Shown: positions 16,356-24,466 of the stretch, one piece after another
Layout of the letters: the number at the start of each line of letters is the position of its first letter
How positions within the stretch are numbered: position 1 is the stretch's first letter
Assembly: GCF_014842075.1 (NCBI RefSeq)
Contig: NZ_JACYVA010000002.1
Coordinates: 366,948 to 430,947 of the forward strand
Source: Sphingomonas sp. CFBP 13720
GTDB taxonomy: Bacteria > Pseudomonadota > Alphaproteobacteria > Sphingomonadales > Sphingomonadaceae
DNA length: 64,000 bases
Direction: 5' to 3'
The notes under the pieces: generated by a model
Databases searched by the model: none
What the model was told of the DNA's origin: nothing
The model's input: only the letters and a program-made list of their open reading frames with translations
Translations under genes and position numbers: made by a program

Positions 16356-18848
16356 TTACAGCGCCACCACGCCGCCGTCGTTCTTGGTGATCACCACCGT
16401 CGACGATCGCGGACGGCTTCCCGCCGTCGTTGCCGGCCAGATGCTGGTCATGTTGCTCAGATTGCCATTCTCACCCGGATGCTGGATGTTGACGAACAGC
16501 GACCGGCCATCGGGTGTCGAATCCACGCCGGTGATCTCGCACCCGGCGGGACCGACGAGGAAGCGGCGCAGCGTCGTGCCCGGTGCCTTGCCGACGCGGG
16601 TGGTGGCGGTGCTGGTCGCCGATACGCCGGTGTTGGTGATCGTCCGCGTGCCGCCGTCGCCGACGACGCCCGGCATCGCCGCCAGCATCATGCAGTTGGT
16701 CACGTCGGTGAACGCGCCGTCGTCGGTCTGAACCCACAGGACCGGCGTCACCTGCCCACTGGCGTTCGACGCACGTCCGAACCACAGCCCGTCGGGGCTG
16801 GAGAAATCGTTGGTGGCGTCGAGCGACGACAGGTTGATGTTGGCGGCATCGAGGTCCGAACCGGCACCGAACGCATACACGTCCCACGTAAAGGCGGTCG
16901 CTTCCGTCGTGTCGCCGCGTTCACGCAGGCGGACGATGTGGCCGTTGGCGTTGCCGGTCGACCGCGAAGTGCTGTTGATCCGCGGATCGATGTAGGAACG
17001 CGGGTTGGCCGCATCGACCTGTGCCGGCGCACGCGACGAATTGTTGGTCAGCGTGCAGTACATCTCGCCGGTCGCCGGATTGACCGCCGTCCATTCGGGA
17101 CGATCCATCCGCGTCGCCCCGACGGCATCGCCCGCCAGCCGGCAATGCGTCAGCACGTCGGCCTGATCGGCGAAGGGATAGAGCCCGTTCGATGCGTTCA
17201 GTCCGTTCTGGCCATGGACCAGCGCGATCCATTCGCCCGATCCGTCGGCGTTGAATTTCGCCACGTACAGCGTGCCGGCATCAAGATACTTGTCGCCGAT
17301 CGCAAGGCGGTTCGCCGCAGTCGCATCGGCGGTGGCCCATGCGGTGTTCGACACGAACTTGTAGATATATTCGTTCTGCGCGTCGTCGCCCATGTAGAAG
17401 GCGGGCTTGATCCCGGCAAACACGCGGCCCGGCCAGCAGCCTTCGTGGTTCATCCGGCCCAGCGCGGTACGCTTGCGCGGGGTCGCGGCGGGATCATAGG
17501 GATCGATCTCGACGCACCACCCATACTGATTGGGTTCGTTGCGGAAGTCGCCGGTGCCGTTCGCCGGCTGCGATGCGTTGGTGGTCGCGTTGAGCTTGCC
17601 GATCAGCGTCTGGCCGGCCGCCGCTTCTGCCGCCGTGGTCCACCGGTAATTGCCCGCCCGCAGTGCATCGCCGCCGCCGGTGTTCAGGCCGTAGCGCGTG
17701 AACGCCTGCACCGCCTTCGCCCCCAGTGCCGCCGTGCGGCGGGCATTGTCGCCCGCGTCGCGGCGGAAGTACCCCGCCCAATTCTCCTCGCAAGTCAGAT
17801 ACGTGTTCCACGGCATCATGCCGTTGGCGCAGTTGTTGATCGTGCCGCGCCCGGCGGTGCCGTCGGGCGAATAGGCGGTGAACAGCAACGGGCTACCCTT
17901 CACCGGGCCGCTGAACGCCATCGGCGTGAACGGGGTAACGCGACGGTTGAGGGGCGATGCTTGGACATAGCTCCAGGTGCCGTTCGAAGCACGGGTGACC
18001 TCGACCACCGACACGCCGTGGCACTCCATTTCCTTCACGACTTCCGCCGTGACGCGGACCGGACCGTCCGTCACGCCATTGGGATGGAGATATTGTTCCG
18101 AGATATTCTCGTGGTTCATCACCAATACGCCACGCGTCGAATTGGTCGCATCGGGCGTGGTGCCGGTCGCGGCGAGGCCGAAGAAGCTCATGCCGTCATG
18201 ATGATCGCCGGCCCGCGCCGAAAACCCGGTGTCGGTGCCGTTATTGGCATAGGCCGGCGTCGCGGCGTTCAGCGGATCGCCAAGGCGGTACAGCACCGTG
18301 GCGGTATAGCCCGCCGGCACGGTCAGCGCGTCGGCTAGGCTCTTGGGCACGGCGGCGAAGCCCAGCGTCGCGGGCGATACGGCCACCGTCAGATCGGTCG
18401 TGCTGGCGGCACCCTTCGCATCGGTCGCCGAATAGCGGAAGACGAGGTTGGTCGTCGCGGTCACCGACGGCGCGATGAACGTTGCGGTCCCGGTATTGGC
18501 ACCCGACAGTGCGACGGTCGGTCCCGATACCTGCGTGAACGCCTGGCTGACGATGGCATTGTCGTCGGTCACCGTCCCGGTCAGCGTCACGACGCGGCCC
18601 GCGCTGGTCGCGCCGGTCGACGTCCCTGCGACCACCGGCGGGGTGTTGTCGATCCCGTCGGCCTTGTCGTCGCATGCCGCCAGCAGCGCGCCGCCGAACA
18701 CCGCGACCGCTGCGGTCGATGCACCACCGCGCAGCGCCTGCCGCCGCGAATAACGCTGATCGACCAGATCCTGAAGGCTCAGCCCCTGGCTGGGGTTGGT
18801 TTCGATATCGCCATCGTCATAGCCGATGGTCAGGTCGTTGCTCGCCAT
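16356..18848 (-). CDS. PhoX-family (DUF839) phosphatase, Tat signal and lipobox
   Basis: An 830-residue protein. A long polar N-terminus is followed by the twin-arginine motif YSRRQALR (33-40), a hydrophobic stretch and LLAAC with Cys59, so it looks like a Tat-exported lipoprotein. An Ig/PKD-like domain (about 68-158, PPVVAGTSTGATSAGRVVTL) precedes the PhoX/DUF839 region (ALTVPAGYTATVLYRLGDPL; MNHE; HEGCWPGRVFAG; a C-terminal ADNLLF-equivalent SSPDGLWF). PhoX enzymes are calcium/iron phosphomonoesterases, used for phosphate scavenging. The gene is divergent from a GspL/M/C-like set 164 bases away, and several PhoX-family enzymes are T2SS substrates in Pseudomonas. Confidence 0.9.
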   Translation of the reverse strand: MASNDLTIGYDDGDIETNPSQGLSLQDLVDQRYSRRQALRGGASTAAVAVFGGALLAACDDKADGIDNTPPVVAGTSTGATSAGRVVTLTGTVTDDNAIVSQAFTQVSGPTVALSGANTGTATFIAPSVTATTNLVFRYSATDAKGAASTTDLTVAVSPATLGFAAVPKSLADALTVPAGYTATVLYRLGDPLNAATPAYANNGTDTGFSARAGDHHDGMSFFGLAATGTTPDATNSTRGVLVMNHENISEQYLHPNGVTDGPVRVTAEVVKEMECHGVSVVEVTRASNGTWSYVQASPLNRRVTPFTPMAFSGPVKGSPLLFTAYSPDGTAGRGTINNCANGMMPWNTYLTCEENWAGYFRRDAGDNARRTAALGAKAVQAFTRYGLNTGGGDALRAGNYRWTTAAEAAAGQTLIGKLNATTNASQPANGTGDFRNEPNQYGWCVEIDPYDPAATPRKRTALGRMNHEGCWPGRVFAGIKPAFYMGDDAQNEYIYKFVSNTAWATADATAANRLAIGDKYLDAGTLYVAKFNADGSGEWIALVHGQNGLNASNGLYPFADQADVLTHCRLAGDAVGATRMDRPEWTAVNPATGEMYCTLTNNSSRAPAQVDAANPRSYIDPRINSTSRSTGNANGHIVRLRERGDTTEATAFTWDVYAFGAGSDLDAANINLSSLDATNDFSSPDGLWFGRASNASGQVTPVLWVQTDDGAFTDVTNCMMLAAMPGVVGDGGTRTITNTGVSATSTATTRVGKAPGTTLRRFLVGPAGCEITGVDSTPDGRSLFVNIQHPGENGNLSNMTSIWPATTAGSRPRSSTVVITKNDGGVVAL

Positions 18849-19012
18849 GAAATACCCCGTGCTTGCGGACGCCGGCTGTGTCGGTCGTCCCTCCGCCGTC
18901 CGCGTTGGCGTATCGACGCGACAACCGGATTGCGTTTCCGCGACGGTTCGATGGCGGATCGAAGACGGTTCGATGACTCGCTTGTGCCGCCCCGGCGCGC
19001 GGGGCTAGGGCG

Positions 19013-19606
19013 ATGGCGATGGTCGCCGATCCCCGCCCCGCCGACGATATGGCCCAACCCGGCCCCAGTCTGGTCGGGCAGATCGTTGCCGCCGCACGCC
19101 GGTCGCGCGGTTTGGCGCCAACTGCCGGAGTCGATGCGACATTTCCCGCAAAGTCCCCGCCGCGTGCGGAACAGCGCACGCCGATCGACCGTGTCGGCGC
19201 AGCGGTCGCGCTGATGCTGATCGCCGCCCCGCTCGCCGTCTGGATCGATGCGGCATGGCTGACGCAGCGCGCACGCACCGCGACCGAAACGCTGTCGCGA
19301 CAGGCCGCGCCGATCGCCGCCGCCCGTGCCGATGCCACCCTCGCCCGCCAGCAACTGGGCACGGCATGGACGCAGCCGACGACCGGCACGACGATCGAGG
19401 CGATCGCCCGTGCCCTGCCCGCCGATGCCGCGCTGCTGCGCGTCGAACGCCGCACGACCGGCCTGTTGTCGATCGAGGTCGCGGCACCCGATCCCGACCG
19501 GGTAAGTGCCGCGCTGCGCCGCGATCCGGCGTTGGCGGGACTGCGCGCCGTGTCGCAGACGCCGGGCGACGGCGGCATGCGCGTGACGCTGGAACAGCCG
19601 CGATGA
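19013..19606 (+). CDS. GspL-C-terminal/PilN-like platform protein
   Basis: A 197-residue protein with a disordered N-terminus (about 1-55), one membrane helix (about 61-80, VGAAVALMLIAAPLAVWIDA), a coiled-coil stretch (about 82-115) and a small alpha/beta domain (TTIEAIARALPADAALLRVERR...). This is the PilN / C-terminal GspL pattern without the actin-like cytoplasmic domain. It is the first of three overlapping genes and lies divergent to the PhoX gene. The call rests on architecture and gene order; sequence identity to GspL is low as far as I can judge. Confidence 0.6.
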   Translation: MAMVADPRPADDMAQPGPSLVGQIVAAARRSRGLAPTAGVDATFPAKSPPRAEQRTPIDRVGAAVALMLIAAPLAVWIDAAWLTQRARTATETLSRQAAPIAAARADATLARQQLGTAWTQPTTGTTIEAIARALPADAALLRVERRTTGLLSIEVAAPDPDRVSAALRRDPALAGLRAVSQTPGDGGMRVTLEQPR

Positions 19607-20052
19607 GTCCCCGGCTTCCGCTGGTCGGCGCGCTGGTCGCAGTCCTTCTGTCCATACCCGCCGCGCGCGCGCTCGACGCCCTTGCCCGCGCGCGGGTCGA
19701 CCATGCGAAGGCGCGGGCGACGGTAATGGCGGGAATGCCCGGCCCGGTGGCCATCGCCGGCGCGTTCCCCGCCGACGACGCGGCCGATGCTCGCGCACGC
19801 CTTGCCGCCCGCCTGCGCGGCGATGCGGCGCGCGGCGGCGTGCTGATCGAATCGCTGGTCAGCGATCCCGCCGCACCCGCGACTCTGGCCGTGCTGACGC
19901 TGCGCGCGTCCGGTCCCGAAAAGGCGGTGGTCGCGTTCGTCGACGCCCTCGAACGCAGCCCCCGCCCCGTGCGCATGGCGCAATGGCGGATGACGCCCAC
20001 CCCCGGCGGCGTACGAATCGATGCAAGGGTCATCGCACCGTGGCGGGGATAG
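19603..20052 (+). CDS. GspM/PilO-like platform protein
   Basis: A 149-residue protein: membrane helix at the very N-terminus (about 5-24), a helical region (ARARVDHAKARATVM), then a ferredoxin-like periplasmic domain (RGGVLIESLVSD ... LTLRASGPEKAVVAFVDALERSPRPVRMAQWRM). The pattern 'vkvvaFvdaLErspRpvrv' is typical of GspM/PilO domains. ATG overlaps the preceding stop by ATGA; the next gene begins inside its 3' end. Confidence 0.65.
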   Translation: MSPRLPLVGALVAVLLSIPAARALDALARARVDHAKARATVMAGMPGPVAIAGAFPADDAADARARLAARLRGDAARGGVLIESLVSDPAAPATLAVLTLRASGPEKAVVAFVDALERSPRPVRMAQWRMTPTPGGVRIDARVIAPWRG

Positions 20053-20450
20053 CGGCAAGCGACCGCGTCGTGCTGGCGCTCACCGCGCTGGCGGCGATCG
20101 CGCTGCCGGCGTGGCTGTTGCGGCCCCCCACCGTACCGGTCGACGTCGATCGCGACGCGCGCCCGCTCAGCCCGCCAACCGCGCCGCCGCCGTTGCGCGC
20201 CGCCTTCGCCCGCCCGCTGTTCGCCCCGCCCCCGGCCGATGCCGCGCCCGCCGACGCACCGCAGCTGCTGGGCGTGGTCGGGCGGCTAGGCCGCGACGCC
20301 GTCGCGCTGGTCCGCGGTGCGGCCGGCACGCGGTCGCTGGCCCCCGGCGACGCGATCGACGGCTGGCAGCTCCGCAGCCTCGCGATCGACGCGGCCTACT
20401 TTACCCGCGGCGGACAGACCGCCCGCGTTGCCGTGCCCGGCGGCGAGTGA
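20040..20450 (+). CDS. GspC/PilP-like periplasmic linker protein
   Basis: A 136-residue protein from GTG 20040, overlapping the previous gene by 13 bases. A membrane helix (about 10-26) is followed by a Pro-rich linker and a homology-region-like beta domain (FARPLFAPP ... LLGVVGRLGRDAVALVRGAAGTRSLAPGDAIDGWQL). The 'lLGvvgr...aLvr...g.r.l.pGD.i.GW.l' pattern is that of the GspC HR domain and PilP. No PDZ or coiled-coil region follows, so it is shorter than the gspC product encoded at 11222. Its stop lies 7 bases from a convergent gene. Confidence 0.65.
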   Translation: MAGIAASDRVVLALTALAAIALPAWLLRPPTVPVDVDRDARPLSPPTAPPPLRAAFARPLFAPPPADAAPADAPQLLGVVGRLGRDAVALVRGAAGTRSLAPGDAIDGWQLRSLAIDAAYFTRGGQTARVAVPGGE

Positions 20451-20457
20451 CCCGACC

Positions 20458-21174
20458 CTATTGATAGGTGGTGCGGATGCGCGTCTCGTTGCCCAACTTC
20501 CGGTTGGAAAGCGGCGGGAGATAGGCGTCACGCGTGGCCGACAGGGGCAGGACTGTCGGGGGGCCGCCGTCCGCCGCCACGGCGACTGCGCCCGCCAGCG
20601 GCTGTTCGGCCCAGTGGTAGAAGCCGAATGACTTGCTTGCACAGCCGCCGATCGCATCGAACACGCCGATCACTGGCATCGCCAGCACCGACGCCTTCGC
20701 CTTGGCCATCGACACCACGATCCGGCATTGCAGGCGCAGGTCGCCCAGCCGCCGGTCATTGATGCCGGTCCTGCCCGACAGCACGATCGGGCGCAGCGAC
20801 ATTCCGGATGGCTGCGCGGGCGCGGTCAGGAACCAGCGACCCTTGGGCACCGGTGCGAAGGCCGCGCGCCCGTCGCCATCGATCGTCGCCGGAACCTGCC
20901 GCCCGGCCGAATCGGTGAGGGCGAGGTTCAGCCCGTCGGCCCGCACCCGCTTCCCCCTGCGCCACAGTTCGAACCGCAGCACGCCCTGCGGCGACAGTTC
21001 GGCGTGATCGGCCGCGAACCGTGCCTGCGCCGCGCGAAGAACCTTGGCGTCGATGCGCAGCGGCCTGCGCCCCGTCACGACGATCTCCGATCCGTCGGGG
21101 TCGGCGTCGGTTTCCTGTGCCGCTGCCGGAACTGCCGGAACCAGTACCGCCCAGACCAACCAACCTATCCGCAT
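20458..21174 (-). CDS. Exported hypothetical protein
   Basis: A 238-residue protein with a signal peptide (MRIGWLVWAVLVPAVPAAAQ) followed by DADPDGSEIVVTGRRPLRID, a segment seen after the signal peptide in many sphingomonad exported proteins. A carboxypeptidase-regulatory-like beta domain may follow (LNLALTDSAGRQVPATIDGDGRAAFAPVPKGRWFL). One Cys pair is near the middle and end. The function is unknown. A 14-base palindrome (21192-21205) lies 18 bases upstream. Confidence 0.7.
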   Translation of the reverse strand: MRIGWLVWAVLVPAVPAAAQETDADPDGSEIVVTGRRPLRIDAKVLRAAQARFAADHAELSPQGVLRFELWRRGKRVRADGLNLALTDSAGRQVPATIDGDGRAAFAPVPKGRWFLTAPAQPSGMSLRPIVLSGRTGINDRRLGDLRLQCRIVVSMAKAKASVLAMPVIGVFDAIGGCASKSFGFYHWAEQPLAGAVAVAADGGPPTVLPLSATRDAYLPPLSNRKLGNETRIRTTYQ

Positions 21175-21191
21175 CGCCGCGCTCCCGATCG

Positions 21192-21205
21192 TTTCGCATG
21201 CGAAA
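21192..21205. promoter_or_regulatory. 14-base perfect palindrome, candidate operator
   Basis: TTTCGCATGCGAAA lies in the 59-base gap between the leftward exported-protein gene and the 3' end of modC, 18 bases upstream of the former's ATG. It is perfect, AT-bounded and stands out in the local GC-rich sequence. It does not match the ModE box. The binding protein is unknown. Confidence 0.35.
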
Positions 21206-21233
21206 TACACCGTGGATTGCGGCTGAACGATGG

Positions 21234-21854
21234 TCACATCGCGACGATCCGCGTCGCCAGCCGCTCCGCCTCCGCCGCGTCGTGCGTCACGTACAGGATC
21301 GGTACGCGCAGTGCATCGCGCAGCCGTTCGATCGCAGCCATCACCTCTTCGCGCCGCGCGCGGTCGAGCGACGACAGCGGTTCGTCCATCAACAGGAACC
21401 GCGCGCCCGACAACAGCGCCCGGCCGATCGCGACCCGCTTCGCCTCTCCGCCCGACAGCGTCGCCGGCCATCGATCGAGCAGCCTGCGCAGCCCCAGCAG
21501 CGCCACCGCATCGTCGAACCCGATCATCGGATCGCCCCGCCCCATGCCATAGCGCAGATTGGCCGCGACCCGGCGGTGCGGGAACAGGCGCGGTTCCTGA
21601 AACACATAGCCGCACCGGCGATGCCGCGTCGGCACGTCGATCCCCGCCGCCGCGTCGAACAGCGTCGTACCCCCTACCCGGACATGCCCGGCGGCGGGGC
21701 GGAGCAACCCGGCGACCATGTTGAGCACGCTCGATTTGCCGGCCCCGGACGGTCCGAACAGCACCGTCAGCCCGTCTTCGCGACCGTCATCGCCCACGAC
21801 CACGCCGACGATCGCCTCGCCCAGCCGCACCGTGACGTTCAGGTCAAAGGACAT
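21234..21854 (-). CDS. modC: Molybdate ABC transporter ATPase, short form lacking the Mop domain
   Basis: A 206-residue ATPase with Walker A GPSGAGKS, Q-loop (YVFQEPRLFPHR), signature LSGGEAKRVAIGRAL and Walker B LLMDEPLSSLD with the switch His in YVTHDAAEA. Third gene of a modA-modB-modC operon; it overlaps modB by 11 bases. Canonical ModC proteins are about 350 residues because of a C-terminal molybdate-binding Mop/TOBE domain. Here translation ends right after the ATPase fold (ATRIVAM), so regulation through Mop is absent. Confidence 0.9.
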   Translation of the reverse strand: MSFDLNVTVRLGEAIVGVVVGDDGREDGLTVLFGPSGAGKSSVLNMVAGLLRPAAGHVRVGGTTLFDAAAGIDVPTRHRRCGYVFQEPRLFPHRRVAANLRYGMGRGDPMIGFDDAVALLGLRRLLDRWPATLSGGEAKRVAIGRALLSGARFLLMDEPLSSLDRARREEVMAAIERLRDALRVPILYVTHDAAEAERLATRIVAM

Positions 21855-22533
21855 GCACCTGCCGCCCCCCGCGCCGGACCAGCCATTCGGACAGGATCAG
21901 CGCAATCAACGACAGCGCGACCGACATCGCCGCCAGCCGCACCACGCTGTCCTCGCCTCCCGGCACCTGCAACGCGCTGTAGATCGCCAGCGGCAACGTC
22001 TCCGTCTCGCCCGGCACGTTCGACACGAAGCTGATCGTCGCGCCGAATTCGCCCAGTGCCCGGGCGAAACCCAGCACCATCCCCGCCAGCACGCCGGGCA
22101 GGCTGAGCGGCGCGGTGATGGTCCAGAACACCCGCGCCGGTCCAGCGCCCAGCGTCCGCGCCGCGCTTTCCAGCCGGCGGTCGACGCCCTCGATCGACAG
22201 CCGGATCGCGCGCACCATCAGCGGCAATGCCATGACCCCCGCCGCGATCGCGGCCCCGGTCCAGCGGAACAGCACGCCGACGCCGAACCATGTGTCCAGC
22301 AGCCCGCCCAGCGGACCTGCGGGCGCGAACGCCAGCAGCAACAGCCATCCGGTGACGACGGGCGGCAGCACCAGCGGCAGATGGACGATCGCGTCCAGCA
22401 CGACCCGTCCGGGAAACCGCCCCCGCGCCAGCAGCCATGCCAGCGCATAGGCGACCGGCAGCGTGACCAGCATCGCCACCGACCCGATCTTGAGCGACAG
22501 CGCGACGATCCCCCATTCGGCGGCGTCGAGCAT
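21844..22533 (-). CDS. modB: Molybdate ABC transporter permease
   Basis: A 229-residue permease with about five to six membrane helices and the conserved EAA-type loop (RTLGAGPARVFWTITAPLSLPGVLAGMVLGFARALGEFGATI, about 130-170). The ending GEFGATISFVSNVPGETETLPLAIY is typical of ModB. Its ATG overlaps the modA stop by ATGA and its 3' end overlaps modC. Confidence 0.95.
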   Translation of the reverse strand: MLDAAEWGIVALSLKIGSVAMLVTLPVAYALAWLLARGRFPGRVVLDAIVHLPLVLPPVVTGWLLLLAFAPAGPLGGLLDTWFGVGVLFRWTGAAIAAGVMALPLMVRAIRLSIEGVDRRLESAARTLGAGPARVFWTITAPLSLPGVLAGMVLGFARALGEFGATISFVSNVPGETETLPLAIYSALQVPGGEDSVVRLAAMSVALSLIALILSEWLVRRGGRQVHVL

Positions 22534-23294
22534 CAGCGCGCGGTGAACCCGTATCGCACGAAGATCGCCTTGCCCGCCCGCGACGTCAGGAACCGCCGGA
22601 ACGCTTCGCCTTCCGGGTTACGCGACGCCTTTAGCCGTGCGATGGGATAGACGATCGGGGGATGGCTGCCCGCCGGGAACACGCCAGCCACGCGCACCTT
22701 CGCCGAAGCGCGGGCGTCGGTCGCATAGACGATGCCCAGCGGCGCGGCACCGCGTTCGACCAGCGCCAGCGCGGCGCGGACATTCTCCGCCCGCACGACC
22801 AGCGGTGCGACCTGCCGCCAGCCGCCCAGCCGTTCGAGCGCGGCTTTGCCATATCGCCCTGCCGGCACCGCGTCGGGATCGGCCATCGCGAGCCGCCCGC
22901 CGCCCAGTGCCCGACGCACGTCTACGCCGGGCCGCAACGCCACTCGCGTTGCGCTGCCAACGGGCGCGACCAGCACCAGCCGGTTGCCGAGCAGGTCGGC
23001 GCGCGTCCCCGGCGCCAGCAGTCCGCGCCGGGACAGATCGTCCATCCATTCGACGTCGGCCGACACGAACAGGTCGGCGGGCGCGCCCGCCGCCGCCTGT
23101 CGTGCCAGTGCAGAGCTTGCGGCGAAGGACACGACCGGACGCGGGTGCCCGGAACGCGCCCATGCATCGGCGGCGGCGTTCATCGATTCCTGAAGGCTGG
23201 CAGCGGCCAGCACGACCGCCGCGCGGCGTCCCTGCGCGATTGCGGGCATGGTCAGGCCCAGCCACAGGGCAATGCTCAGCAGCAGTCGGATCAT
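22533..23294 (-). CDS. modA: Molybdate-binding periplasmic protein
   Basis: A 253-residue solute-binding protein with a signal peptide (MIRLLLSIALWLGLTMPAIAQ). Conserved ModA motifs: VVLAAASLQESMNAAAD, FAASSALARQAAAGAPADLFVSAD, the Asp-Pro substrate region (LAMADPDAVPAGRYGKAALE) and a late PIVYPIARLK. It delivers molybdate or tungstate to ModBC for molybdenum cofactor synthesis. ATG 23294 starts the signal peptide directly; a longer upstream frame adds an unlikely N-terminus. No ModE gene is present nearby. Confidence 0.95.
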   Translation of the reverse strand: MIRLLLSIALWLGLTMPAIAQGRRAAVVLAAASLQESMNAAADAWARSGHPRPVVSFAASSALARQAAAGAPADLFVSADVEWMDDLSRRGLLAPGTRADLLGNRLVLVAPVGSATRVALRPGVDVRRALGGGRLAMADPDAVPAGRYGKAALERLGGWRQVAPLVVRAENVRAALALVERGAAPLGIVYATDARASAKVRVAGVFPAGSHPPIVYPIARLKASRNPEGEAFRRFLTSRAGKAIFVRYGFTAR

Positions 23295-23498
23295 CGCACG
23301 CTCCAGCCGGTCGCAGCCCGTATAGAACGCACCAGCGTCCACGGGCAATGACCGGGTCGGCGTACGGAAATTCGGATGGCGCTTCTGACCATACCCGATC
23401 AACGAAAAACAAGACCGAAAAGCGATCCTTCCGCGAACAGTCCCGGTCGGGACCGGACCGCCCGCCGGGTCGGCAGGCGCGTCCGCCCCGTCAGCGGG

Positions 23499-23846
23499 TC
23501 ACTTGCCGCCGGTCATCTGTCCAACGGCGTTGCGTCCGAACTCCGCGATCAATTCGCCGATCTCGCGCGCCTGCGCCATCGACCGGTTACCCTGTTCGCG
23601 CAGATATTCGGACTGGATGCGCATCACATCGTTCAGGTCGCTTGCCTGCGCGGCGGCGCGCATCGCGCGGAATGCTTCCTGCGTATTCGCTTCCGCCTGC
23701 GTCAGAACCTTCAGCCCCAGTTGCGATCCCTGGCCGGCAATCGCGCTGCCCGCCGCCTGCATCCGCTCGCCGGCCGCACGCATCGATGCGCTGGCGGTAT
23801 CGGCATCGAAGCCGGGCATTCCGTTGTTCGGGGTCTGGTCGGCCAT
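23499..23846 (-). CDS. Phasin-family protein
   Basis: A 115-residue, almost wholly helical, Ala/Gln-rich product without signal peptide or membrane segment: MRAAGERMQAAGSAIAGQG ... AFRAMRAAAQASDLNDVMRI ... QAREIGELIAEFGRNAVGQM. The length and heptad-like helices match Phasin_2 proteins, which coat polyhydroxyalkanoate granules. An ideal AGGAGG precedes ATG. A PHB-depolymerase-family esterase at 27011 supports PHA metabolism in this organism, though the two are not in one operon. Confidence 0.75.
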   Translation of the reverse strand: MADQTPNNGMPGFDADTASASMRAAGERMQAAGSAIAGQGSQLGLKVLTQAEANTQEAFRAMRAAAQASDLNDVMRIQSEYLREQGNRSMAQAREIGELIAEFGRNAVGQMTGGK

Positions 23847-24239
23847 GGGCTGTTCCTCCTGCTGGCGCGCCGGTCGTCGGCGGGCATGCAAATGCGACGT
23901 TCGAAGATCGGGTTTGTTCCGGACCGTTTCGGGGACGTGTGATTCGCGCATTTGTCCGCAAAACGTGCTTCCGTGCAGCAAGCCCCGCCCTGTCCGGCAG
24001 GGCGCGAAAATAATTTACGCGTCGGATCGGACGGGATAGCCATGCCGCGACTGCGAAGGAATCCCGCGCATATCCGTATCGTTTAAGGACAAACCTATGT
24101 TGCAAGGCAGCATGCAGGGAACCAATCCGCATATGCGGTTCGGCCTTGGCAATTAACGATCACACATATTCGAAAACAGGGTTTGCAATTGTCTTCTTTT
24201 GGAACAATCATGGGTCCAACAAGAAGACAGGAGTAGAGG
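23847..24239. other. Intergenic stretch upstream of small membrane protein
   Basis: About 390 bases without a supported gene. The right half (24060-24230) is distinctly A/T-richer, with TTTAAGGAC, AACGATCACACATATTCG and GTCTTCTTTTGG, and probably holds the divergent promoters for the phasin and for the 37-residue protein at 24240. I cannot assign exact -35/-10 boxes. Confidence 0.35.
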
Positions 24240-24353
24240 ATGCACAGAACTTATTCCGGCCGTACCGCAATCGCGTCCTGGGTCGGGCTCGGCGCGATTG
24301 GTTGGGCAGGGGTGGCTCTGGTCGTCCAGCTCGTCATCAATGTCGTTGCCTGA
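24240..24353 (+). CDS. 37-residue single-helix membrane protein
   Basis: Too short for ordinary gene finding but well supported: GGAG is correctly spaced before ATG 24240, the frame codes MHRTYSGRTAIASWVGLGAI followed by GWAGVALVVQLVINVVA, and a strong terminator begins 30 bases after the stop. The N-terminus is basic and the rest forms one Gly-rich membrane helix. The transcription unit contains nothing else, so this is a stand-alone small gene. The function is unknown. Confidence 0.65.
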   Translation: MHRTYSGRTAIASWVGLGAIGWAGVALVVQLVINVVA

Positions 24354-24383
24354 ACGCCACTAACCGGCGCAAGCACGATACAA

Positions 24384-24420
24384 CGGAGTCTGCGACCCCT
24401 GCGCAGGCTCCGTTTTCGTT
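24384..24420 (+). terminator. Rho-independent terminator of the small membrane protein gene
   Basis: Arms 24384-24394 (CGGAGTCTGCG) and 24402-24412 (CGCAGGCTCCG) pair over 11 bases with one wobble; loop of 7; followed by TTTTCGTT. Confidence 0.85.
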
Positions 24421-24466
24421 GGGGGCACGTTCGGCCCGACGACGAAGCGCCGACCGATCCGATCGA

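Noticed and set aside
16140-18338. A 732-codon rightward open frame over the PhoX gene
   Set aside because: It is the antisense frame of a well-supported PhoX protein; Arg/His/Gly-rich, no domain, no ribosome site. Long antisense frames are expected at this GC content.
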